From positions 1 through 40,499 of the forward strand of contig RBNI01000138.1 of assembly GCA_003990745.1 (NCBI GenBank): a DNA stretch of 40,499 bases, read 5' to 3'. Both the position numbers and the translations under genes were made by a program. The number at the start of each line of letters is the position of its first letter. Position 1 is the first letter of the stretch. The notes below the pieces were generated by a model that saw only the letters and a program-made list of their open reading frames with translations, had not been told where the DNA came from and searched no databases. This document shows, in pieces, positions 12,580-22,692 of this stretch. Source of the DNA: Jimgerdemannia flammicorona (lineage: Eukaryota; Mucoromycota; Endogonomycetes; Endogonales; Endogonaceae).

Positions 12580-13640
12580 CAATTATCTTAAACAAGTTAC
12601 TTCAGCTGACTAAAAAAAAGAATACATACTATAGCAAACTCCAGCATATACTGGATCATTGCAAATATCAAGTTCCAATACATACAGATGTCCAATATTA
12701 GCTTTTCTAGGACTAAACTAATTGCTCTAAACTGTATAGTAAATTTATCTTATTATTATAGAGATGATCATATTGATACAATCAATTTGTACAGTTTGGA
12801 AACTATACTCAGAGCCCTTTCTCTTTTGGATGTTTTGTCTACATATATAAGATAGTCCTGAAAAGCAAGGTTCAGTATGTGGGCCTGACATTACATATAA
12901 CAGCTTTTTATACTAAAGGCTATATTTTCCTATTTAAGACTAGCTGCTAAAACTTGGAAAAATGTTGAGTTATTTGTTGTATTATCTGTCATAATGACCA
13001 AAATCTGTACTTGAAATATTCAGTCAGCAAATTTATGTGAAAATAAATAACTAATAAAATTTAGTTCATTTTAAGACCTCTCTCAAAATACTGATCTGAT
13101 GGCAAGCCCCTCTTTTTTATCTTAGTTGTGATTCCAAGCTCTTGGATACAACCAATAAAAGTATCTGTGATGTTTTCTTTAAAATGAGAGCCAGCAAGTT
13201 TGATAAAGTTAAGGATGAGAGATTTAAGCTACTAATCAAGATCAATCTAATGACCAGTAATATCTAGAAATAAAATTGTATTAGAGAATTCCATATGTCA
13301 ATTGTAAATAAAATTTTGCCTACAAAATTCTATTTATTGAATATAAGATTAAATTGGAGCTCTTTATAAATATATATATATATAATTTAGCTTGCAAAAG
13401 TTATAGTACTGCTTTTATTTATTTATTTTATCTAAAGTATCTTATAAAGATTGTTATACTCCTTTCTATAGACCTCCAGGATATCTTTGTGAATAGTATC
13501 AGCACTTGGCAAATATAAATCATACTTGAGAAAGCCAAAAATACTATGTAATTAATCACTCTTAAAGGTTATAAATAGCTGGTCTATATATACAATCTAG
13601 CAAATAAACTGATTTCAAAATTCTGCCAAAGAGTATGATT
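11525..13640 (-). pseudogene. hAT-superfamily transposase fossil, many stops
   Basis: No long ORF survives, but minus-strand translation gives the hAT landmarks in order. N-terminal part at about 13.5 kb: FLKYDLYLPSADTIHKDI. RNase-H-like part at about 13.25-12.9 kb: LDITGH*ID, LAGSHFKENITDTF and MTDNTTNNSTFFQVL (second catalytic Asp in TDN), then CQAHILNLAFQDYL. Middle part at about 12.5-12.3 kb: ESKWDVLRNIIRVLE with SGPTLILST. C-terminal dimerisation (hAT_C) at about 11.65-11.54 kb: WDYLVIPITSTLVE*VFSGG. Frame changes, AT insertions and a 39-A tract (12538-12576) interrupt it. Outer limits are approximate. Such enzymes cut and paste elements with 8-bp target duplications; this copy is inactive. 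Confidence 0.85.
12538..12576. repeat. Poly(A) homopolymer, 39 nt
   Basis: 39 uninterrupted A follow seven or more T, and the run lies inside the hAT transposase fossil. It is either a retroinsertion tail or replication slippage. Confidence 0.9.
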
Positions 13641-14886
13641 AAATATTTTTGATTAAATAGGATTATTGATATAGAAATAGTCAGGCAATTGGATAAATAT
13701 ACTCACTATAGCTTGAATACTGATTTTATTTATCTCTATATTCTTTTTGATTTTGTCAAAATACTTATCTTTTATATATATATCAATATATGTTTAAAGT
13801 TAAACTCTCAAGTATTTTGAACTTTTGACTATACAGTTTATGGGGATAGATGAAATAGTATCATATGTATATCAAACAAAGTATTAATCATATCATAGAT
13901 ATACATATATTTTTTTTTTTAAATTTTTACCTACAATAGTTATAAATAATATCATCTCTTATCTTAGTATAATGTTACCAGATTTTAGAGTGAGGATTGT
14001 ATAGAAGATGTGGAACTATTGGAGATATTTAACTTAAAGCATCATCAGTACTGTAAACTATTGAAGACTGATCTGTTAACATGTATATTTATATATATAT
14101 ATATTATATATATATAAATACATCTGGTATATAAGTCATATGGAGGATTCAGATTGTAGAATTTAGATTAGAGAGTTCAGATTGAAGAATTTTGTTGAAG
14201 AATTCAGATGAGAATTCAGATGTTGTGATTTGGATTAATTCAAGTTGATCCAGATTGCTTCAGATTTAATATTCAGATTAAACTATTATATAATGAATCA
14301 AATCTAAATTTAATTCAAATTGACTTATTCAGAGCACTAGATACAATAGTAGAGACTTCAAAACATTTGGGCTTACTGCTCTCTCATTGCTTTCCAGAAA
14401 TTCAGTCAAAGTAATCTCCTAATACAAGATACCAAAGTCCAAAATAAATATATATTATTATAGTAAAGGTGATTTCTAGAGTTCAGAAGTAATTTGATTC
14501 AGAATTCTAGATACTATACTTTCTCAAACATTCAGCTTAGTCCAAAGTTGGTAAAAAGGGCAGACTCATTCTGTATGAATTTGTCATAGAAAATGAATTC
14601 TGATTTTAGCTAATTAAATATGAGATATTTATGATATATTTATATTATTTATCAGAATATTGCCACTATAAATATTATAGTGAATAATGAATAAATTGTA
14701 ACCGTTATAAAATAATCAATATAATCTTAATCTTTTCAGCCCATGGCTTTCCATAAAATACCTTGTTACAATGAATATATTTCTGAAGATATAATTGAGT
14801 TATATAGATGATAATATAATTATTTAAAAAAAAAAAAAAAAAAAAAAATTACAGATTTTTTCATCTATATAATATTAAATTTAATC
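13641..14886. other. AT-rich sequence with probable right-hand terminus of the hAT element
   Basis: Between about 14150 and 14339 the word ATTCAGAT and relatives recur in direct and inverted orientation, as in hAT subterminal repeats. The block ends TTCAGAGCACTA at 14339, the reverse complement of TAGTGCTC termini seen elsewhere in the window. A 23-A run sits at 14826-14848. No gene seen. Confidence 0.5.
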
Positions 14887-14894
14887 ATCTAGAC

Positions 14895-15221
14895 TAGTGC
14901 TCCCAAAACGAATATTCGAATCAATTCGAAGTGGTATTTGAATCGAATTGATTCGATTCGATTCGAACATTGTTTTGATTTCCAAATTAGAACACAAACA
15001 TTTTCCCCAATACCTCCATGAGTTTTCATCCGATTTTGATGAAACTAGTGTTATTGGAAAGCTCTCTATAATGGCTTTCCAATGACACTAAGATCACCGA
15101 AATCGGATAAAACCTCATGGAGTTATTGAGGAAAACGTTTGTGTCCTAATTTGGAAATAAAAACAATGTTATCATATATATCCACTTCGAATTGATTCGA
15201 ATATTCGTTTTGGGAGCACTA
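14895..15221. mobile_element. Hairpin MITE with hAT-type ends and 8-bp target duplication
   Basis: A 327-bp element whose two halves are reverse complements over nearly the full length. The outermost about 40 bases are near perfect (TAGTGCTCCCAAAACGAATA... mirrored by ...TATTCGTTTTGGGAGCACTA). The inner arms also pair, for example CCATGAGTTTTCATCCGATT against AATCGGATAAAACCTCATGG. Flanks are ATCTAGAC (14887-14894) and ATATAGAC (15222-15229), an 8-bp target duplication with one mismatch, which is the hAT hallmark. The ends share TAGTGCTC with the putative terminus of the hAT fossil to its left. It is non-autonomous with no coding capacity. Confidence 0.9.
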
Positions 15222-15229
15222 ATATAGAC

Positions 15230-15763
15230 AGAATTATTTTGTAATGCTACAAAATTGGATCATCTTGAGAATGCGCACTTCGAGATATCAATTATTCCAT
15301 CTCGACATGTTAGCACGTGACAATAACGTCACACCTGTTACGTCATCAATTACTACGCCACATATCAAAGTATATACGCGACTTACATATTGTCAATAAT
15401 AACACCTTTCTTTCTCCTCCGCTCCACTCCAGTATTCTGGCTATTACACAACATCTGATGTATTTTTCAGTTGCACTTTGACAGAAACTTCATCTTTTAT
15501 ATCTTTTTCAGTGTTCAAAACATCCATGTGTATCCACCCCTGAAAGCATTCTTTTGAGGAAAGGACAGATTTTCAAAAGCGATAATGTCCAACACCAATT
15601 GCTCCGGCTCCTTGTTGATATCAATTCCTGTCATATGTAGCAAAAGATACATTGAATAATGTATGCAAATCAACTGCAGAAATTAAATGATGGAATAAAA
15701 TTCACCACACGAATCTGTTTTTCCTTGGCCTTCTAGGCCTAGCCAGACGCTCTCCAATAGTTC
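15230..15763. other. Intergenic; CRE-like motif cluster, no gene seen
   Basis: It contains several ACGTCA/ACGTGA words (GTTACGTCATCA near 15340, CACGTGAC near 15315) just before TATATACGC. This would suit a plus-strand promoter, but no plus-strand gene follows. A similar word cluster occurs at about 23340-23365. Confidence 0.4.
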
Positions 15764-16260
15764 CTAATTGAACTCGCGATCTTCTTCGGCGAACTCTAGG
15801 TCTCCCAACCTGGCATCTATGGGAGGCCAAACAAGCACGCTGGTATCGCAACAAACCTCATAGAGTCGAATGCAAGCAAGTGGGACATTTTTCATCGGTA
15901 ATACGGTCTCTGTGTCCTTTCCTGGTCGGAGGCCGCTCATAATATTATCGAGGAGGTCTGGATTGTAGTTGCCCTCAAAGGCACGCTTCTCATATAGAGT
16001 CTCCCACAACAGGATTCCAAGGCTGTAAATGTCGCTCTTCTCGAAATCCACCCGCACTCCATCGAGATAGTCCAGTTACTCTTGAGCTGCTGAATAACTC
16101 AGACTGAAGCCAGCCAGTGCCACTGAGTCATCTTTGCGGATGATAACATTCTGGCAATCCAACCTTAATAAAATATACTACTTTGTCACTAACAAACAAA
16201 GAAATGAGAAATATCCTTAATATCTAGAAAAATTCTATACCATTCCTTTGGCATATGTAT
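15764..16260 (-). pseudogene. Protein kinase C-lobe fragment, truncated and degenerate
   Basis: The minus frame gives LDCQNVIIRKDDSVALAGFS (catalytic loop Asn retained, DFG replaced by GFS), an in-frame TAA at 16076-16078, then VDFEKSDIYSLGILLWE (subdomain IX), and ends near REFN with the stop at 15764. Further upstream TYAKGM (about 16235-16255) is separated by a GTATAG..AAG candidate intron, so the HRD segment is missing. The sequence then stops dead at an inverted-repeat array. Kinases of this Tyr-kinase-like type are abundant in Mucoromycota and often fused to Sel1 or LRR repeats. The stop, the missing HRD and the altered DFG argue for a dead fragment. The N-lobe is absent. Confidence 0.75.
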
Positions 16261-16262
16261 TC

Positions 16263-17070
16263 GCAATTTGACGTATCAGACGTTTTAGCTTATATCTCGG
16301 CGAATTGATGTTCGTTCGCGACGTACTTGGGTCTGTTTGAAACCGGTGATTTAGGGCTTTCAAAACCCCCCCCCCATCCCAAGAACTTTAAGAACGGACG
16401 CTGTTTCGCCGAGATAAGCAAAAAATCGTCCAACATGTCAAATAGCGATTTCGATTTGAAGAATGGGGTTAAGTTCTGACATAAAACCTGCTGTCCCAAA
16501 CTTTAAAACCCGCTATCCTCAATTTGAAGTCGGACTCTAGGTCGGACGGATTAAGTTATAAGTTAGGACAGGACATGCTTTAATTCGGAGACAACGGGCT
16601 TTAAAGTTGAATTGAAATTGGCGATTTAATATGTTTGACGTTTTTACTTATATTTCAGTGAAACGGCGTCCGATCTTGTGTATCTTGGGCTTGTTTGAAG
16701 GCCATGAATCACAGACTCAAGTATGTCACAATTGGACATCAATTTGCCGAGATATAAGGAAACCCGTCTGACACGTCAAATTGCGTATTTCGATTCATAA
16801 ACCCACTCTGTCCCCAACTTTAAAGCTCGCTGTCTTCGATTTTAAGTCGGACTGTAAGTCGGGACAGAACGCTTCAAGTCGAAGACAGCGGGCTTTAAGT
16901 CAAGTCGAAATTCGCAATTTGACGTGTCAGACGGTTTTGGTTATATCTCGGCAAATTGATATCCGATAATAATGTTCTTGGGCTTGTTGGAATGCCATAA
17001 TTCAAGGCATTCGAACAAGCCGTGATATAAACAAAACGTCCAATATATCTAATCATAAATTTATATCAAG
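16263..17070. repeat. Array of three related hairpin (inverted-repeat) modules
   Basis: The module GCAATTTGACGTGTCAGACG...TATATCTCGGCAAATTGAT occurs in plus orientation at about 16270, 16625 and 16915. It occurs in the opposite orientation at about 16410, 16740 and 17010, so three hairpins with roughly 100-150-bp stems and loops follow one another at a period of about 300-350 bp. The linkers contain a second inverted pair (CTTTAAAACCCGCTATCCTC and relatives of GAAGACAGCGGGCTTTAAGT). The array borders the broken kinase fragment directly. Open frames inside it are incidental. Confidence 0.8.
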
Positions 17071-17600
17071 CCACTAATGGAACGGGCCTGAAAACAATAG
17101 CCATCAATATAAGGGGGGCGGCCACTAATACCTGCAGTCCTAAAATTTCAAGTAATTTTATAATTATCTTTAAAGCCAGAAATCATTTAAAATTAAAATT
17201 AAATCTAAATGATTAGATAAAAATCTGAAATAATTATGTTATATATATAATACGATATTTTTCAAATGATACAATAATTAAATATTAATGCTCTTTTATA
17301 TAGAATAATTTCAAATTATATACTAAAAAATTAATGTAATTTATATTTATTTAATTATATCTTATCTGAGAAAGTATATATATGGAAATTTTTAAATTCT
17401 TAAATTTTAAAATTTATAAAGTTATTAATTTTTATTATATTTTTATCTTAAAAATTTTTCTAACTACCATATTTGAAGAAAAAGTATCAACATATACAAT
17501 CAGCAAATCATATAACAGATCTGTTATTTAGAGGTCTTAGTTTTATACTTTGATAACGAGAGCCTTGCTTGCAGTTTTGAAGCAAGAGATGTTGTGTGAT
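17071..17600. other. AT-rich intergenic sequence, no gene seen
   Basis: More than 80 percent A+T over most of 17150-17520. It separates the hairpin array from the 3' end of the LRR gene. Confidence 0.6.
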
Positions 17601-17602
17601 AG

Positions 17603-20600
17603 TTAACGTCTTAATAGAATGAGCTTGGCGCACCATTGCCTGATCAGTCCACCCACAGATTGGGGCCTATAACGGGATTTTTTCTCTGAAAAATGCACAA
17701 ATACTCACAGGTCAGCTGGATCGAATCACCCACATTCAAATAGTAACACACGGATTTCCGACATACCTTCGAGATTCAGCTGGGTAAGGGTCGTGTTCTG
17801 CTTCAGAGACTCGGCCAGAGCACGGGTACCGTCAGCGCCGATTTTGTTATCTATGAATATTCACAGGTCAGCTGGATCGAATCACCCACATTCAAACAGC
17901 CACACACTGACTTCCGACATACATCCGAGATTCAGCTGGGTAAGCGTCGCGTTCTGCTTTAGAGACTCGGCCATAGCACGGGCACCGTGATCGCCGACGC
18001 CATTCTCTGAAAAAGGCACAAGTCAGCTGAATCGAATCACTCACATTCAAACAGTCACACACTGATTGCCGACATACTTTCGAGATTCAGCCGGGTAAGG
18101 GTCGTGTTCTGCTTAAGAGTCTCGGCTATAGCGCGAGCACCTTTATCGCCGATACCATTCACTGAAAAATGAACAAATACGCAGTGGTCAGCTGGATCGA
18201 ATCACCCACATTCAAACAGTCACACACCGATTTCCGACATACTTTCGAGATTCAACTGGGTAAGGGCTGTGTTCTGCTTCAGAGACACTGACAGAGGACG
18301 GGCACTATTGCGGCTGATTATGCTAAACCCTGAAAAATGCACAAATATAAACAGAATCAGCTGGATTGAATCACTCACATTCAAACAGTCATGCACTGAT
18401 TTCCGACATACTTTTACTTTTGCGATTCGACTGGGCATGGTTCATGTTCTGCTTCAGAGACTCGGCCAGAGCATGGGCACCCTCATAACCGATGTTATTC
18501 CCTGTAATATTCATAAATACGCATAGGTCAGTTGGATCGAATCACCCACATTCAGACAGACACACACTGATTTTCGACATACATTCGAGATTCAGCTGGG
18601 TAAGCGTCGTGTTCTCCCTCAGAGACTCGGCTAGAGCATGGGCACCCTTAGCGCCGATTTCGTTATCTAAATAAATATGCAAAGGTCAGCCGGATCGAAT
18701 CACCCACATTAAAACGGCCACACACTGATTTCCGACATACTTCCGAGATTCAGCTGGGTAAGGGTCGTATTCAGCTTCAGAGACTCGGCCAGAGCACGGG
18801 CACCCTCAGTGCCGATTTTGTTATCTAAATGAGTACACACAGGTCAGCTAGATCGAATCACTCACATTCAAACAGTCACACACTGATTTCCGACATACTC
18901 CCGAGATTAAGATGGGTAAGGATCGTGATCTGCTTCAGAGACTCAGCCAGAGTACAGGCACCCTCATCTTTGATACTATTCCCTGAAAAATGCAAAAATA
19001 CGCACAGGTCAGCTGGATCAAATCACCTACATTCAAACAGCACACACTGATTTCCGACATACATTGGAGATTCAGCTGGATAAGGGTCGTGTTCTGCTTT
19101 AGAGATTCGGCCAGTGCACGGGCACCCACATCTTTGATGCTATTCCCTGAAAATGCACAAATACTTATAGGTCAGCTGGATCGAATAACCCACATTCAAA
19201 TTGCCACACGCTGATTTCCGACATACAGGAGAGATTCAACTGGGTAAGGGACGTGTTCTGCTTCAGAGACTCGGCTAGAGCACGGGCACCCTCATCTTTG
19301 ATGCTATTCCCTGAAAAATGAACAAATACACACAGGTCGGTTGGATTGAATCACACACATTCAAACACCACACACTGATTTCCGACATACCTTCGAGAAT
19401 CAGCTGGGTAAGGGCCGTGTTCTGCTCCAGAGACTCGGCCAGAGCACGGGCACCCTCATAGCCAATGCCATTCCCTGAAAAAGTCACAAATACACACAAG
19501 GTCAGCTCGATCGAATCACCCACATTCAAACAGTCACACACAGATTTCCGACATACAGAGGAGATTCAGATGGGTAAGGGTCGTGTTCTGCTTCAGGGAC
19601 TCGGCCAGAGCACGGGCACCCTCATCTTTGATGCTATTCCCTGGAAAATGCACAAATACGCACAGGTCAGCTGGATCGAATCACCAACATCCAAACAGTC
19701 ACACTGATTTCCGACATACTTTCGAGATTCAACTGAGTAAGGGTGGTGTTCTGCTTCAGAGACTCGGCCAGGTCACGGGCGCCCTCATGTCCGATGCTAT
19801 TCCCTGGAAAATGCACAAACACGCATAGGTCAGCTTGATCGAACCACCCACATTCAAACAGCCACACACTGATTTCCGACATACCTTCGAGATTCAGCTG
19901 GGTAAGGGACGAGTTCTGCTTCAGAGACTCGGCCAGAGCACGGGCACCCCCAGCGCCGAATTTGTTATCTAAATGAATACGCATAGGTTAGCTGGATTGA
20001 ATCAAACAGTCACACCCTGATTTCCGACATACCTTCGAGAATCAGCTGGGCAAGGGTCGTGTTCTGCTTCAAAGACTCGGCCAGAGCACGGGCACCCACA
20101 TGGCCGATGCTATTCTCTGAAAAAAAATGTACAAGTATGCATAGGTCAGCTGGATTGAATCACCTACATTCAAACAGTCACACTATGATTACCGACATAC
20201 TTGAGAGATTCAGCTGGGTAAGCGTCGTGTTCTGCTTCAGAGACTCGGCCAGAGCACAGGCACCCGCATTGCCGATGTTATTCACTGACAAATGCACAAA
20301 AGCGCACAGGTCAGCTGCCACGTTCAAACAGTCACACACTGAATTTCCGACATACCTTCGAGATGCAGCTGGGTAAGCGTTGTGGTTTGCTTCAGAGACT
20401 CGGCCAGAGCATAGGTACCCTCATGGCCGATATTATTCACTGAAAAATACACAAATACGCACAGGTCAGCTGGATCAATTCAATTCTAACAGCCACACAC
20501 TGATTTCCGACATACCTCCGAGATTCAGCTGGGTAAGGGTCGTGTTCTGCTTCAGAGACTTGGCCAGAGCACAAGCACCCTCAGCGCGGATTTTGTTATC

Positions 20601-21542
20601 TAAATGAATACGCACATGTAAGCTGGATCGAATCACCTACATTCAAACAGTCACACACTGATTTCCGACATACCTTCGAGATTCAGCTGGGTAAGGGCCG
20701 TGTTCTGCTTCAGAGACTCGGCCAAAGCACGGGCACCCTCATTGCCGATGTTATTCCCTGAAAAATGCACAAATACGCACAGGTCAGCTGGATCGAATCA
20801 CCTACATTCAAAAAGTCACACACTGATTTCCGACATACCTTCGAGATTCAGCTGGGTAAGGGCCGTGTTCTGTTTCAGAGACTCGGCCAGAGCACGGGTA
20901 CCCACATTGTCGATGTTATTCTCTGAAAAATGCAAAAATACGCATAGGTCAGCTGGATCGAATCACCCACATTCAAACACTGATTTCCGACATACCGTAG
21001 AGATTCAGCTGGGTAAGGGTCGTGTTCTGCTTCAGAGCCTCGGCCAGAGCACGGGCACTCTCATAACCGATGCTATTCCCTATAAAATGAACAAATACGC
21101 GCAGGTCAGCTGGATGGAATCACCCCATTCAAACAGTCACACAAATTTCGGTCATACATTCGAGATTCAGCTGGATAAGGGTCGTATTCTGCTTCAGAGA
21201 CTCGGCCAGAGCACGGACCCCGTCATCGTCGATGCTATTCCCTGAAAAATGAACAAATACGCACAGTCAACTGGATGAATCACCAATACTCAAACAGTCA
21301 CACACTGATTTCTGACATACTGGAGAGATTCAGCTGGGTAAGCGTCGTGTTCTGCCTCAGAGACTCGGCCAGCGCGAGTACATCCTCAGCGTCAATACGC
21401 CCGCCTGAAGTTGAATAGATGCATGAGCAGATACGCACAGATCGCCAGTTGGAACTCGTCATACAGCTGCAATCAACAGGTCACTCTGTTCAAACATACC
21501 ATAGAGATTCAGCGTAGACTGGGTCGTGAGTAGAGTCTTCAT
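17603..21542 (-). CDS. LRR (ribonuclease-inhibitor type) protein built from 23 repeated exon cassettes
   Basis: Gene model: ATG at 21542-21540 (first exon to 21500, MKTLLTTQSTLNLYG), then 23 exons that each encode one LRR of 28 residues, then a last exon (17685-17603, ending LILLRR and TAA). Consensus repeat: NSIGDEGARALAESLKQNTT followed by LTQLNLEG. Exons are 84 nt (one is 90 nt) and introns about 65-82 nt. All junctions are GTATGT...CAG or TAG, all introns are phase 1, and each intron has a GCTGACCTG branch-like site. Predicted length is about 687 aa, nearly all LRR, giving a horseshoe protein-binding solenoid. No kinase, NACHT or TIR domain is joined in this model. The protein is probably intracellular, as no signal peptide is seen. 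The last exon is the least certain part. Confidence 0.8.
17690..21400. repeat. Tandem array of 23 exon+intron units, about 161 bp each
   Basis: The word GACTCGGCCAGAGCACGGGC (minus-strand ARALAES codons) or a close variant recurs 23 times: 17808, 17967, 18119, 18282, 18460, 18624, 18782, 18940, 19104, 19267, 19432, 19598, 19761, 19925, 20074, 20241, 20397, 20556, 20715, 20878, 21037, 21197, 21359 (approximate). Intron sequence (CATTCAAACAGTCACACACT and neighbours) is conserved about as well as exon sequence between units, so whole exon+intron blocks were duplicated. Confidence 0.95.
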
Positions 21543-21692
21543 GTTTGTGTAAGAAGCGATAAGAGCAAAGCGATAAATGTCGCCTAGTAAAGAACTTTAT
21601 TCCTAACCCTAGCCCTGGTCATCTGATAGCCGTTCCACACAATCTAAGTCAACTGCACGCTAAACCTCAATAGCTCTCTCTCTGGTCTGTGC

Positions 21693-22140
21693 GCTCCCCC
21701 GCAAGAGGTCCTCGGGAACATTCACCTGCACATTGCCGCATGCCACGACTTCGTCTCCTTCGCCCTCACGAGTTGGTTCAACGCAAACGTTGCCATGACC
21801 TTCTACATGCCGAAGCGGTGGTTTCGACCTCTGGATGCAAATACACTCTTACCGACGCGGCATCTGCGACAGATCATGCAAGTGCCCAACCCCACCACCA
21901 TTACCTGATATAGGTCGTCCAAAAGGCTGTCTGGTGCACCCAGTCGTACTTGTCATCAAGCTACAAAGAAATCTTTATGAAGTGCTCGAAGCTGTATCCC
22001 AAAATCATCATCTCTGCATCACTGACAAGGTCGTTGCCTTCGCCATGCTCGCCCTCTTACCGACATGAGATTCGCTTTGACGGGGAGTGGGCTGTCAGAG
22101 ATCGCCATTCCCAGGGAAGTGAGGGTCGCGCTTTGTCATA
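21693..22140 (+). pseudogene. Possible F-box-like gene fragment
   Basis: One plus frame reads PQEVLGNIHLHIAA...FVSFALTSWFNANVAM, resembling the LPxEvLxxIhxhL...lxxxaLtsxxWn pattern of F-box N-termini. Stops follow, then an LRR-like LTDMRFALTGSGLSEIA near 22065-22115. Stops and frame breaks argue for a relic. It is divergently arranged with the LRR gene, about 150 bp from its start codon. The assignment is weak; it could be unrelated sequence. Confidence 0.28.
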
Positions 22141-22260
22141 GGTGCAATAACCCGATTGGGTATCATGCTATTTTGTTGGGTGCGCTTGTTAACCCAACCG
22201 TGGCCATGGGGACAGATGCAGGGGGGAAAGAAAATAGGGATTGAGGTATCGCCTGGAGAC

Positions 22261-22385
22261 TGTGTTCCCGTACTGAGGCCATAATAACTTGACGGATGTT
22301 TTCTTCACACTGGACCCCAGAATACCTCCGTGTTCCCATATGATAACTTGACAGATGTTTTCTTCACGCTGGACCCAGAATATCG
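22261..22385. repeat. Two-copy direct repeat, about 60-70 bp
   Basis: GTGTTCCCRTA then, after a variable spacer, ATAACTTGACRGATGTTTTC and TTCACRCTGGACCC occur twice in direct orientation (second halves starting near 22285 and 22343). Confidence 0.8.
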
Positions 22386-22548
22386 CATTCTCTGACCCCA
22401 CCCCACCATCTCCATCTCCAACCTGACTCCCTTCTCCTCTTCAACCCCTCCCCGTCACCACCAAGCCCCCTCCTTAGCCACGCCTCCTTCCGCATCGTCT
22501 TCCGCTACATCAAATATACAGTTTTGGCACACCCCTTAGATGCAATGA

Positions 22549-22692
22549 TTTCGCGACTTTACTGAGCGCCATTTTCTGCTAGACATAGACCTGACACGCG
22601 GGTTGCGGTGCTGTGTATGGCTGGATGTAGACAAGGTGATGGCTGGATCATGTTCTTTGAGGGAGCAAGCATCTGCGATATGTGATGTTTGA
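22549..22692 (+). pseudogene. Possible TIR-domain-like fragment (48 codons)
   Basis: The plus frame contains GLRCCVWLDVDKVMAG and SLREQASAICDV before a TGA at 22690-22692. It resembles the segment of TIR domains where a buried strand (VWLDxxxM) is followed by GgsLxxxmaxAI. Upstream in the same frame are stops (TAG, TGA) and a Ser/Pro-rich stretch, and an AT desert starts immediately downstream, so only part of a domain could be present. The catalytic region of a NADase-type TIR would lie further downstream and is not seen. Tentative. Confidence 0.33.

Noticed and set aside
19275..19984. Single-exon LRR proteins read across introns
   Set aside because: Runs such as MSEISV...FQG are conserved intron sequence flanked by GTATGT and CAG; most copies contain stops, so splicing is the better model. 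The one open intron is reported as a finding.
17690..21400. Regular about 161-bp repeat array considered as CRISPR or satellite
   Set aside because: Units contain splice sites and one LRR exon each, spacers are not unique, and the unit is far too long for CRISPR.
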